Assembly: GCF_000367345.1 (NCBI RefSeq)
Contig: NZ_BARE01000023.1
Coordinates: 1 to 64,000, forward strand
DNA from: Sphingobium xenophagum NBRC 107872
Lineage (GTDB): Bacteria > Pseudomonadota > Alphaproteobacteria > Sphingomonadales > Sphingomonadaceae
Direction of reading: 5' to 3'
DNA: 64,000 nucleotides
Of the stretch, positions 25,272 through 36,203 are shown piece after piece; positions within the stretch are counted from its first letter, which is position 1; each line of letters begins with the position of its first letter. The notes below the pieces were generated by a model. The model was not told the origin of the DNA. It saw only the letters and a list, made by a program, of their open reading frames with translations, and made no database searches. The translations under genes were made by a program, and so were the position numbers.

Positions 25272-26213
25272 TCAGAGGCGAATGGGGGAGGGGAGCGGCT
25301 CGCCTGCGAAGTGGGCGGACAGATTGGCGATCAGCATCTGCGCCATTCGCCCTACCGCCTCGTGCGTCGCCCCGCCGGTGTGCGGGGTCAGCACCACATT
25401 GGGCACATCCACCCAGCGCGCGGGGTCGGTCGGTTCGGGGTCGAACACGTCGATCGCGGCTCCCCCCAGATCCCCCGATTTCAGCGCAGCGATCAGCGCT
25501 GTTTCATCCACCAACTGCCCGCGCGCGACATTGACCAGCAGCCCGTCCGGCCCCAGCGCATCCATGATCGCCCTGGAGATCATGCCCCGATTGCTTTCGT
25601 CCGCGCGCGCCGCGACCAGCAATATGTCGCTCTGCTGCGCCAGCGCCTCCAGACTGTCGGTGCGGGGCCAGGGGAGGGCAGGCTTGTCGCGCGGCCCCCA
25701 CCAGTTCACCTGCATCCGCATCGCCTGCGCCCGCTCCGCCACTGCAATGCCGATCGACCCCATGCCGATAATCCCCAGCCGCGCCCCGCTCATCGACCGG
25801 GTGCGCGTCTTGGCCTCGATCGTCCACAATCCTGCCCGCAAATGCCGGTCGCCACCCACGATCCAGCGACGATGGGCGATCATCAGCCCGATCGCATGGT
25901 CCGCCACATCCTGCGCATTGGCGTCGCCCGCATGGGTGACCGCAATGCCCCTCGCCTTGGCCAGCGCCAGATCCACCCCGTCATAGCCCACGGTGAAGCA
26001 GGCGATCAGCGACAGGCGCGGCATCGCGTCGATCAGCGATCGGTCCAGCGCGAATTCGCCTGCCCATATCACCGCATCGACGCGCGCCAGTTGCGTGGCG
26101 TCGGGCTTTTCCCACAGGGCGATGACGTCATGATCGCTTGCCAGCAGCGGCAGCAAGGGGGCCAGCAAGGGCTGGCCCACCAACAGAAGCGGTCGATCCA
26201 CCTTGTCGCCCAT
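25272..26213 (-). CDS. D-isomer-specific 2-hydroxyacid dehydrogenase
   Basis: A 314-residue NAD(P)-dependent enzyme that interconverts 2-oxoacids and D-2-hydroxyacids, closest in layout to glyoxylate/hydroxypyruvate reductases. The dinucleotide motif is GIIGMGSIG. The catalytic Arg is in NVARGQLVDE, the Glu in DVFDPEP, and the His in TPHTGGATH. The ATG at 26213 lies one base after the stop of the PLP enzyme gene, so the two are cotranscribed. The physiological substrate is not fixed by the sequence. Confidence 0.9.
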   Translation of the reverse strand: MGDKVDRPLLLVGQPLLAPLLPLLASDHDVIALWEKPDATQLARVDAVIWAGEFALDRSLIDAMPRLSLIACFTVGYDGVDLALAKARGIAVTHAGDANAQDVADHAIGLMIAHRRWIVGGDRHLRAGLWTIEAKTRTRSMSGARLGIIGMGSIGIAVAERAQAMRMQVNWWGPRDKPALPWPRTDSLEALAQQSDILLVAARADESNRGMISRAIMDALGPDGLLVNVARGQLVDETALIAALKSGDLGGAAIDVFDPEPTDPARWVDVPNVVLTPHTGGATHEAVGRMAQMLIANLSAHFAGEPLPSPIRL

Positions 26214-26214
26214 C

Positions 26215-27534
26215 TCAGCCGATCGCCCGCAACGCCTGGGCAAAATCGGCGATCAGATCATCGGCATCCTCGCAGCCGATCGAGATACGGACCATATTGT
26301 CGCCAATCTCCAAAGCCGCCTTGCGCGCGGCCGGCACCGACAAATGGGTCATCGCGGCGGGATGGCTCGCCAGCGTCTCGGTCCCGCCCAGGCTCACGGC
26401 CAGCTTGGCGATCTTGAGTGCGTCGAGAAAGGCGAACGCCTCCGCTTCGCCACCTTTCAGGTAAAGCGAGAAGGTCGATCCCGCCCCGCTGCAATGGCGG
26501 GCATAAATATCGCGCTGCCGTTCGCTTTCGGGAAAGCCCAGATAGACGATCTTCTCCACCTGCGGCTGGTCCTTCAGCCAGGCGCACACCTTGGCGGCAT
26601 TTTCGCCCGCCCGGCTCATCCGCAATTCCAGCGTTTCCAGCGACCGCAACAGCATCCAGGCGCTATGCGGGTCCAGAATCGTGCCGATCGTATTGCGCAT
26701 CAGCCGGATGGTGGTGATCAGCGCGTTGGACCCCAGCACCCCGCCCGCGACCAGGTCGCTATGCCCGCCGGCATATTTGGTCAGGCTGTAAATCACCAGA
26801 TCCGCGCCATGGGCCAGCGGTTTCAGCCATAACGGCCCCAGAAATGTATTGTCGATCGCGATCGGCGGCACATGCGCTTCGCCGTCGAACAGGAAGTTGC
26901 GCCGCGCGACAACCGCTTCGATGTCGACCAGTACGTTGGTCGGATTGGCCGGGCTTTCCAGATAGATAAGCGCGACGCGGCCAAGCCCCTTGGCCTTTTC
27001 GATCACTGCGCCAATCTCTTCCTCGGTCGCGCCAGCGGGAAAATCGAGCCACTGTATGCCGAACTTGCCCAATATCCGCCCGATCAGCGATTCGGTCGCG
27101 GCATAGAGCGGCGCAGAATGGACGATCACGTCGCCGGGCTGCACCATCGCCAGCAGGGTGGTGGCGATGGCCGACATGCCGCTGGAAAAGAGCAGGGCGT
27201 CCTCCGCTTCCTCCCATACCGACAGGCGGTCTTCGGCGATTTCCTGATTGGGACCATTGAAGCGCGAATAGACTAGGCCGTCCGATCCGCCCGGCCGGAT
27301 GCCCGTCACCCCCTCGAAATGCCGCTTGCCCGCCGCCGCGCTCTCGAACGCGAAAGTGGAAGTAAGGAAAATCGGTGGCTTGAGCGACCCTTCCGACAAA
27401 GTGGGGTCATAACCATGGCCCATCATAAGCGTCGCGGGTTTCAGCGGACGCCCGTCAATCTCCATGATCGGCGGCTTGGGACGGCGGCGGTTGGGTTCGA
27501 CCCCGCTAAGGTCGGCTTCGGTTTCGCCCGGCAT
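26215..27534 (-). CDS. Cystathionine gamma-synthase family PLP enzyme
   Basis: A 439-residue Cys/Met-metabolism PLP enzyme. The PLP lysine is in YSLTKYAGGHSD, and the phosphate-binding region is in FSSGMSAIATTLLA. A stretch of about 40 residues precedes the usual start, and the DPTLSEGSLKPPIFLTSTF block fits the less-studied branch annotated as cystathionine gamma-synthase family rather than MetB or MetZ proper. It could be a gamma-lyase, a gamma-synthase or an O-acylhomoserine sulfhydrylase; the residues seen do not decide. It is followed by the 2-hydroxyacid dehydrogenase, which could reduce a 2-oxoacid released by a lyase reaction (inference). Confidence 0.86.
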   Translation of the reverse strand: MPGETEADLSGVEPNRRRPKPPIMEIDGRPLKPATLMMGHGYDPTLSEGSLKPPIFLTSTFAFESAAAGKRHFEGVTGIRPGGSDGLVYSRFNGPNQEIAEDRLSVWEEAEDALLFSSGMSAIATTLLAMVQPGDVIVHSAPLYAATESLIGRILGKFGIQWLDFPAGATEEEIGAVIEKAKGLGRVALIYLESPANPTNVLVDIEAVVARRNFLFDGEAHVPPIAIDNTFLGPLWLKPLAHGADLVIYSLTKYAGGHSDLVAGGVLGSNALITTIRLMRNTIGTILDPHSAWMLLRSLETLELRMSRAGENAAKVCAWLKDQPQVEKIVYLGFPESERQRDIYARHCSGAGSTFSLYLKGGEAEAFAFLDALKIAKLAVSLGGTETLASHPAAMTHLSVPAARKAALEIGDNMVRISIGCEDADDLIADFAQALRAIG

Positions 27535-27719
27535 ATATATCTCCTGCTTGATACGGCGTCTGTTGCGCCGTTCCTGATGGCATGATGATAACGCAGGGAT
27601 GGGGCGGAGGGCCAGAGGCGTGCGTAAGAATATTTCGCCCGATGGTATTTTAGTTACCGGACTTGCGCGACTTGGACGAAGGCGGTGACACCGGGCCAGC
27701 GCCTCCCTACATCGCTGTC

Positions 27720-30128
27720 ATGGACATCCTCCCCCCGGTGCTGGAGCAATGGTTCGCCGCGCGCGACTGGACCCCGCGCGTCCATCAGCGCGCCATGCTC
27801 GCCGCCGCGCGCCGGGGCGATCATGCGCTGCTCGTCGCCCCCACCGGGGCGGGCAAGACGCTGGCCGGATTCCTGCCGACGCTCACTGACCTCATCGAAC
27901 AGCCGACCGATCGGCTGCACACCCTCTATGTCTCCCCGCTCAAGGCGCTGGCGGTCGATGTCCGCCGCAATCTCATGACCCCGATCGAGGAGATGGCGCT
28001 GCCGATCCGCGTCGAAACCCGCACCGGCGACACGCCATCGGACCGCAAGGCGCGCCAGCGGATCAAGCCGCCGCACATATTGCTCACCACGCCCGAATCG
28101 CTCTCGCTGTTGCTCAGCTATCCCGATGCGGCGCTGATGTTCGCGGATCTGCAAACGGTGATCGTCGACGAAGTCCATGCCTTTGCCACGCAAAAGCGCG
28201 GCGACCTGCTCAGCCTGTCGATGGCGCGGCTCCAGACGATCAATCCCGGCCTGCGCCGCGTCGCCCTGTCCGCGACCGTCGCGGATGTCGACGCCTACCG
28301 GGCCTGGCTCGCGCCCGATGGCGATATCGACACGGTCGCCACGGTGCTGGGCGAAGCCGGCGCGGAGCCGAACGTCACCATCCTCATCCCCCAAGGGCGC
28401 GTACCCTGGTCGGGCCATTCGGGCAAATATGCGGCCAGTCAGGTCATGGCGGAAATCGCCGCGCACCAGACGACCTTGGTATTCTGCAACACGCGCGGCC
28501 TGGCCGAACTCATCTTTCAGGAATTATGGTCGGCGAACGACGCCAATCTGCCCATCGCCATCCACCATGGCAGCCTGTCGATCGAGGCGCGGCGCAAGGT
28601 GGAAAGCGCCATGGCCGACGGCAAGCTGCGCGCGCTTGTCGCCACCGCCTCGCTCGACCTTGGCGTCGACTGGGGCAATGTCGACTGCGTGATCCAGATG
28701 GGTGCGCCCAAAGGCTCCTCCCGCCTGCTGCAACGCATCGGCCGCGCCAACCACCGGCTCGATCAGGCGAGCGAAGCCATCCTGATTCCCGGCAACCGCT
28801 TTGAATATCTCGAAGCCCGCGCGGCCCTCGACGCTGTAGAAGCGGGCGAGCGCGACGCCGATGATTTTCGCGCGGGCAGCCTCGACGTGCTGGCCCAGCA
28901 TGTCATGGGTCTCGCCTGCGCCGGGCCGTTCCGTGAAGAGGAGATGCTGGCCGAAATCCAGTCCGCAACGCCCTATAGCGCATTGACGCCCGACGCCTTC
29001 GCCTCCGTCCTCCATTTCATCGAAGGCGGCGGCTACGCCCTGCGCGCCTATGACCGGTTCAAGCGGCTGACGCACGATCCTGATGGCAGCTGGCGCGTGT
29101 CCCATCCCCGTTTCATCCAGCAGCATCGCCTGAATGCCGGCATCATCGTCGATCAGCCAGCGCTCGCCGTCCGTTTCGCCAATGGTCGCAAGCTTGGCAC
29201 GGTGGAGGAGGGGTTCGCCGCCCAGCTTACCCCCGGCGACAGCTTCTTCTTTTCCGGCATGGCGCTGGAAGTCGTCAGGATGGACACCAGCGACCTGATC
29301 GTGCGGGCGACCTCCAAACAGGCCCGCATCCCCAGTTGGGGCGGCACCCGCATGGCCATGTCCACGCGCCTTGCCGAAAGGGTCCGCACGTTTCTGGCGC
29401 AGCCCGATCAATGGCACCGCTTCCCGCCGGACGTGCGCGAATGGCTCGACATGCAGAAACTGCGCTCCGTCCTGCCGCAACCGGGTCAGCTGCTCATCGA
29501 AACCTTCCCGCACGAAGGGCGTCATTATCTGCTCTGCTACAGTTTCGAAGGCTGGAATGCCCATCAGTCGCTGGGCATGTTGCTGACCCGGCGGATGGAT
29601 GCTCAGGGGCTGATGCCGCTGGGCTTCGTTTCCAATGACTATGCGCTGGCCATCTATGGCCTGAAGCCGGTCACTGATCCCAAAAGCCTGTTTTCCGCCG
29701 ACATTCTCGACCATGAATTTATCGACTGGGTCGAACAGTCGAGCTTGCTCAAGCGCGCCTTCCGCGACGTCGCCGTCATATCCGGCCTGATCGAGCGGCA
29801 GCATCCGGGCAAGCGCAAGACCGGGCGGCAAGTCACCTTTTCGACCGACCTTATCTACGACGTGCTGCGCAAATATCAGCCCGACCATCTGCTGCTGAAG
29901 GCCGCCTGGGCCGATGCGCGCGCGCGCATGACCGATGTGGGGCGGCTGGGCGACCTGATCGACCGTGCCGCCACGACCATGCTGCATGTCAGCCTTGACC
30001 GGGTCAGCCCGCTCGCCGTCCCGGTCCTGATCCTCATCGGTCGCGAGCAGGTCGCGCAAAGCGCGGCTGAGGACGCGCTGCTGATGGAGGCGGAGGCGCT
30101 GGTCAATACAGCCATGCGCGCGGATTAG
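27720..30128 (+). CDS. Lhr-type DEXH helicase (ligase-associated family)
   Basis: An 802-residue SF2 helicase of the Lhr core type seen in ligase-associated DNA damage response sets. Motif I is APTGAGKT near residue 36, motif II is DEVH in VIVDEVHAFA, motif III is SATVAD, and motif VI is QRIGRANHR. A winged-helix and DEAD/H-associated C-terminal domain follow. The start is the ATG at 27720, because the conserved region begins at once after it. The usual companions (ATP-dependent ligase, MBL exonuclease, PdeM) are not beside it in the window; the downstream neighbour is convergent. Confidence 0.9.
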   Translation: MDILPPVLEQWFAARDWTPRVHQRAMLAAARRGDHALLVAPTGAGKTLAGFLPTLTDLIEQPTDRLHTLYVSPLKALAVDVRRNLMTPIEEMALPIRVETRTGDTPSDRKARQRIKPPHILLTTPESLSLLLSYPDAALMFADLQTVIVDEVHAFATQKRGDLLSLSMARLQTINPGLRRVALSATVADVDAYRAWLAPDGDIDTVATVLGEAGAEPNVTILIPQGRVPWSGHSGKYAASQVMAEIAAHQTTLVFCNTRGLAELIFQELWSANDANLPIAIHHGSLSIEARRKVESAMADGKLRALVATASLDLGVDWGNVDCVIQMGAPKGSSRLLQRIGRANHRLDQASEAILIPGNRFEYLEARAALDAVEAGERDADDFRAGSLDVLAQHVMGLACAGPFREEEMLAEIQSATPYSALTPDAFASVLHFIEGGGYALRAYDRFKRLTHDPDGSWRVSHPRFIQQHRLNAGIIVDQPALAVRFANGRKLGTVEEGFAAQLTPGDSFFFSGMALEVVRMDTSDLIVRATSKQARIPSWGGTRMAMSTRLAERVRTFLAQPDQWHRFPPDVREWLDMQKLRSVLPQPGQLLIETFPHEGRHYLLCYSFEGWNAHQSLGMLLTRRMDAQGLMPLGFVSNDYALAIYGLKPVTDPKSLFSADILDHEFIDWVEQSSLLKRAFRDVAVISGLIERQHPGKRKTGRQVTFSTDLIYDVLRKYQPDHLLLKAAWADARARMTDVGRLGDLIDRAATTMLHVSLDRVSPLAVPVLILIGREQVAQSAAEDALLMEAEALVNTAMRAD

Positions 30129-30661
30129 CCGGGCGGGCTGTCGCCTGTGTCCCGCTCACCCCCGCAGCCCTTCAGCACGCCATCGGCAAAGGCCACCGCC
30201 ACCCGGTCTGACCATAGCGCGTCGCTCATGCCGTCGCTGCACGGCCCCTGGCTGATCGTCATGGCGAAGCCGTCGCCGACGTAGCGGATCGTCCGCTTCT
30301 CGCGCGCGCGCGCCACCGCAAATTGCACGGCCCCCTGATCGGGTCGTTCGAGCGTCGCGACCGTCCCGCGCACCGTCACGGCCCAGAACGGCTCGGTGCC
30401 GATGGCGCGATAATCGGGCTGCGGCTGCGCTTTCACCGGGGGTGCTTTTGGGGGTGCCAGCGTTTCACGTGAAACAGGAAAGCGATTATTTTTCAGATTC
30501 TTGGGCGGCGAAACAGGCGCGGCGACATTCTCCGGCGGCGCGCTGTTCACCACCACCGGCACCGTCTGCATGACCGACGCTGCATCATTGTTCGGCTTAC
30601 TGTCGCAGCCAGCCAGCCCCGCGCCCATCGCCACGAGGCCAGCCAGCCGCAGCCCGATCAT
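30125..30661 (-). CDS. COG3650-like lipoprotein with embedded parS
   Basis: A 178-residue predicted lipoprotein with lipobox GAGLAGC, a proline-rich linker, and a C-terminal domain with the GTEPFWAVTV motif of COG3650 proteins (related to lysozyme-inhibitor-like folds). The ATG at 30661 lies two bases after the gyrB stop, so it is probably cotranscribed with gyrB. The gene carries a parS site whose bases encode the PVSRET segment. Its 3' end overlaps the helicase stop by 4 bp. The function of the protein is unknown. Confidence 0.8.
   Translation of the reverse strand: MIGLRLAGLVAMGAGLAGCDSKPNNDAASVMQTVPVVVNSAPPENVAAPVSPPKNLKNNRFPVSRETLAPPKAPPVKAQPQPDYRAIGTEPFWAVTVRGTVATLERPDQGAVQFAVARAREKRTIRYVGDGFAMTISQGPCSDGMSDALWSDRVAVAFADGVLKGCGGERDTGDSPPG
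30471..30486. promoter_or_regulatory. parS: parS centromere-like site
   Basis: The sequence CGTTTCACGTGAAACA contains the perfect 14-bp palindrome GTTTCACGTGAAAC at 30472-30485. It differs from the canonical 16-bp parS (TGTTTCACGTGAAACA) at only the first base. It lies inside the lipoprotein coding sequence. The window carries parB at 18-941, so the cognate binding protein is present. Sites of this kind cluster near the replication origin in most bacteria. Confidence 0.93.
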
Positions 30662-30663
30662 GT

Positions 30664-33183
<2,520 letters not shown>

Positions 33184-33239
33184 CTAAAGCGAAACATGGT
33201 GCCTTTCCCCGCACGCCAGACCAGTCTATCCCCTGTGCC

Positions 33240-33722
33240 ATGACGCGCGCCATCGCCCTGATTTTTCTGCTCGCCGCCTGTTCCGACAGCCGCGAGGTGC
33301 TGGACGAATTGCCCAACAGTTCGCTGGCGGGCGCACCGCGCGCCGACGTGTCGGAAAGCCGCATGGACGCGCCGGTCGCACGCGCCGTGACGATTGGGGA
33401 GGATGGCCCGCGCCTCGACGCCTGCGGCGGCATGGGACAGGTGCTGCGCACCGGGGCAGGGGGGCAGCCGCTGCGCGCCGCCCCCTTTGGCGATGCGAAG
33501 GTGCTGGCCACCCTCAACGAAGGCGATCGCGCCTATATCTGCACCCGCAGCCTCGACCAGAAATGGCTGGGCGTCGTGCTGGCACCGCCGCCTGCCGCCG
33601 ACAATGGCGCGCAAGCCCCCGATTGCGGCGTTTCCTCCCCCGTCGATCGCAAACAGCCCTATGACGGCCCCTGCGTCAGCGGCTGGGTCGCCAGCGCCTA
33701 TGTCCGGCTGATCGCCGGTTAA
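33240..33722 (+). CDS. SH3-like domain lipoprotein, uncharacterised
   Basis: A 160-residue predicted lipoprotein (FLLAACSDS lipobox near residue 14). The mature part contains an SH3b-like fold (AAPFGDAKVLATLNEGDRAYICTRSLDQKWLGVVL) ending in GWVASAYVRLIAG, as in many cell-wall- or envelope-associated SH3 proteins. Four further cysteines in the mature part could pair. It is divergent from gyrB across about 86 bp, and convergent with the DUF1993 gene, with a short CTAGTGG palindrome (33726-33740) between their stops. The binding partner is unknown. Confidence 0.75.
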   Translation: MTRAIALIFLLAACSDSREVLDELPNSSLAGAPRADVSESRMDAPVARAVTIGEDGPRLDACGGMGQVLRTGAGGQPLRAAPFGDAKVLATLNEGDRAYICTRSLDQKWLGVVLAPPPAADNGAQAPDCGVSSPVDRKQPYDGPCVSGWVASAYVRLIAG

Positions 33723-33736
33723 GCGCTAGTGGACCA

Positions 33737-34243
33737 CTAGACCCCGCCCAGAAAGTCCATTTTCCCGATCGGCACACCCGCCTGGCGCAGCAGCGCATAG
33801 GCCATGGTCAGGTGGAAATAGAAATTGGGCAGGGAAAAGGTCAGCACATGGGACCGGCCGGTAAAGGGAATGTCGGCGCCCGGCACCTTCAACACCACAT
33901 CGGCATCCTCGCGCCCGTCGATCCGGTCGCGCGGCACCGCTTCCAGCAGTGCGATCGTCTTGGCGATCCGCGCCTGCAACTCGGCAAATGTCTGTTCGGT
34001 GTCGGCCATCGCCACCGGCTCCAGCTCGCCCAGCCGCGTCACCGTACCCTTGGCGGTATCGCAGGCGAACTGCACCTGCGCGGTCAGCGGCTTCATGTCG
34101 GCGATCAATTGCGCGCCGGTCAGCGTCGCCGGGTCGATCCCCTTTTCGGCGGCAAAGGCAGAGCCTTTGTCGAGCAGCGCCGACAGCGCGTTCAGCCCGC
34201 GGATGAAGACGGGCACGGTCAGTTCATATAATTCGGTCGTCAT
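33737..34243 (-). CDS. DUF1993 family protein
   Basis: A 168-residue DUF1993 protein. Family members share a four-helix DinB-like fold, and their function is not established. The signature is clear: YELTVPVFIRGLNALSALLDK at the start, a middle QVQFACDTAKGTVTRL segment, and the end SLPNFYFHLTMAYALLRQAGVPIGKMDFLG. The ATG at 34243 has GAGAGGGGG upstream. It follows the NHL-repeat gene by 14 bp on the same strand. There is no signal peptide or membrane segment. Confidence 0.85.
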   Translation of the reverse strand: MTTELYELTVPVFIRGLNALSALLDKGSAFAAEKGIDPATLTGAQLIADMKPLTAQVQFACDTAKGTVTRLGELEPVAMADTEQTFAELQARIAKTIALLEAVPRDRIDGREDADVVLKVPGADIPFTGRSHVLTFSLPNFYFHLTMAYALLRQAGVPIGKMDFLGGV

Positions 34244-34257
34244 GAAGCGTCCCCCTC

Positions 34258-35442
34258 TCACTGGATGCCGGTAAACACCAGCTTCTGCACGCGCCGGCCG
34301 GTATTGACCTCGGTTGCATAGATATTGCCCTCGCTGTCGGTATCAATGCTGTGCAGCCAGGTAAATTGTCCCGCCTGCCGTCCGACCCGGCCGATCGCGC
34401 CCAGCACGGCATGCGTCTTGCGCTCCAATATCCAGATGCGCCCGTTCATCATGTCCGCGACATAAAGATAGGTCTGGTCGGGATCGGGCGAAAAGGCGAT
34501 GTCGGTGACTGTATGGGTGCCGCCCGTCTCGCCCGCGATCACCAGGTCGCGCACGAACGTCAGGTCGCCATCCTTGCCCCGCTTGAAGAGTTGCGCGCGA
34601 TTATTGTTGCGATCGCAGACATAGACATGCCCGTCCCTGGTCGGCACGACGCAATGGACGATGTCGGCGAAGGTCTGCGCCTTGGGATCGGCGATCTTGC
34701 TCGGGTCGACCGCATGGCTCTGGTCGAACGCGCCCTGCCGCGTCGGCGCGATCGGCGGCCTGGCATAGGCGCCCCATCGGCCCTTATAGCCATTGGTGCG
34801 CGCGTCATATCCGATCACTCGCCGGTTCACATAACCGTCCGAAATCAGCACCATGCCGTCGGAATGATTGACATCGGACGGGTTGCCCAACTGGTCCGTC
34901 GCATCATTGCCGCCGGTCTTGCCGCGCTGGCCGAACGCGCGGATGAAGGTGCCGTCGGCACGATAATTCAGCACGACATGATCGTCCTTGCCATTGCCGC
35001 CGAACCAGACCGTTCCCGCTGCATCGACGAAGATGCCATGCAGGCTGGCTGGCCACTGGTTGACGCCGCCGACGCTTGGCGCGCTGTCTGGCCCACCCCA
35101 ACCGCCCAGATAGCGCCCGTCGCTGGCAAAATGGACCACAGGTGGGGCTGGCTTGCAACAGACCGCGATCGGCGGGCTTTGCGCCAGGCCCGTGTCGGTC
35201 GCGGTCAGGCTGTGCGGGCGATGAACGACCCAGACCGAATCGTCGGGCGCGACCGCCACGCCGCTCACCTGGCCCAGCAGCAGGTCGGCGGGCATGGTCG
35301 GCCATGCCGCATCGACCTTGAACCGCGGCATTTTGGTGCCCGCCGGCGCGACCTGTTCAAAGGCCAGCGGGGCGAGCGCGCGCTCATCGGGCGTCGCTGC
35401 GGTCAGGGTCAGTAACAAGGCGGCGGCGAGGAGGGGGCGCAT
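34258..35442 (-). CDS. Secreted NHL/6-bladed beta-propeller protein
   Basis: A 394-residue exported propeller protein with a signal peptide cleaved near TAATPDE. Repeats of the NHL type recur (VWFGGNGKDDHVVLNYRADG, HVYVCDRNNNRAQLFKRG, YVADMMNGRIWILER, IYATEVNTGRRVQKL). Similar proteins are annotated as peptidylglycine alpha-amidating-like, but only the propeller part is present and no copper monooxygenase domain is seen. It has two adjacent Cys (VCCKPAP). It is upstream of the DUF1993 gene on the same strand. The ligand or substrate is unknown. Confidence 0.82.
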   Translation of the reverse strand: MRPLLAAALLLTLTAATPDERALAPLAFEQVAPAGTKMPRFKVDAAWPTMPADLLLGQVSGVAVAPDDSVWVVHRPHSLTATDTGLAQSPPIAVCCKPAPPVVHFASDGRYLGGWGGPDSAPSVGGVNQWPASLHGIFVDAAGTVWFGGNGKDDHVVLNYRADGTFIRAFGQRGKTGGNDATDQLGNPSDVNHSDGMVLISDGYVNRRVIGYDARTNGYKGRWGAYARPPIAPTRQGAFDQSHAVDPSKIADPKAQTFADIVHCVVPTRDGHVYVCDRNNNRAQLFKRGKDGDLTFVRDLVIAGETGGTHTVTDIAFSPDPDQTYLYVADMMNGRIWILERKTHAVLGAIGRVGRQAGQFTWLHSIDTDSEGNIYATEVNTGRRVQKLVFTGIQ

Positions 35443-35510
35443 CGGTCGGCTCCGCTATCAGGATGGGGCAGGCGGATCATGCCCGGATAGCCGCCCCGGT
35501 CAATCACTGT

Positions 35511-36113
35511 TCAGGCGATCGCTGCACGCGCCGACGCGTCTATGCGGAACCAGGGCAGGGCGTGGTGGACGATCCAGCCGATGCTCATGGCATAGAGGAT
35601 GGTCCCGACGCCCACGGTCCCGCCCAACAGCCAGCCGATCGCCAGCACGCTGATCTCTATGCCGGTACGGACCCATTTGACTGGCCACCCGCTGCGGCGG
35701 CAAAATCCGGTCATCAACCCGTCGCGCGGCCCCGGCCCCAACCCCGCGCCGATATAGGCACCCCCGGCAATGCCGTTGAGCACGATGCCCGCAGCCAGCC
35801 AGGTCGCGCGCATCATATAGCCTTCCGGCACCGGCAGCAGCATCAGCGACAGGTCCACCGCCATGCCAATCACGATGATATTGGTCACCGTGCCGATGCC
35901 CGGCCGCTGGCGCAGCGGCCACCACAGCAACAGCACGATGGCGCCGACCAGATTGACCGTCATGCCGAAACTTAAGCCAAGCCGGGGCGCAATCCCCTGA
36001 TGCAGCACGTCCCAGGGATCGAGGCCCAGATTGGCGCGCAGCATCAGCGCCATCGAAAAACCATAGAGGCCAAGGCCCCAGAATAGCTGGAAAAGGCGGC
36101 GGTGCATCATCAT
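35511..36113 (-). CDS. YczE-type integral membrane protein
   Basis: A 200-residue membrane protein of the YczE/YitT-like class with about five hydrophobic helices and the family hallmark GLDPWDVLHQG near residue 30, then GIGTVTNIIVIG and GAYIGAGLGPGPRDGLMTG. The substrate is unknown. It is divergent from a MocR-type regulator at 36204, an arrangement known for yczE/yczR pairs in other bacteria, so the regulator probably controls this gene. Expression is likely set from the shared 90-bp region, which contains nested inverted repeats. Confidence 0.87.
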   Translation of the reverse strand: MMMHRRLFQLFWGLGLYGFSMALMLRANLGLDPWDVLHQGIAPRLGLSFGMTVNLVGAIVLLLWWPLRQRPGIGTVTNIIVIGMAVDLSLMLLPVPEGYMMRATWLAAGIVLNGIAGGAYIGAGLGPGPRDGLMTGFCRRSGWPVKWVRTGIEISVLAIGWLLGGTVGVGTILYAMSIGWIVHHALPWFRIDASARAAIA

Positions 36114-36131
36114 GGGCAGGCTTCTTCTTCA

Positions 36132-36191
36132 CAATTGGCCTTTTCCAAAAGGACCATTTCGACATAAATGGCCCTGACCATCGGCCAATTG
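36132..36191. promoter_or_regulatory. Nested inverted repeats in the yczE/mocR divergent promoter
   Basis: CAATTGGCC at 36132-36140 is mirrored by GGCCAATTG at 36183-36191. Inside this lies CCATTT (36154-36159) mirrored by AAATGG (36166-36171) around a 6-bp spacer. The block fills the space between the two divergent starts and is the best candidate for the MocR operator. Nothing here proves binding. Confidence 0.5.
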
Positions 36192-36203
36192 GATCAGATC
36201 ATC

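Noticed and set aside
33726-33740. CTAGTGG-A-CCACTAG palindrome between two convergent stops as a terminator
   Set aside because: The stem is only seven base pairs with a one-base loop and no T-run, so I do not list it as a terminator.
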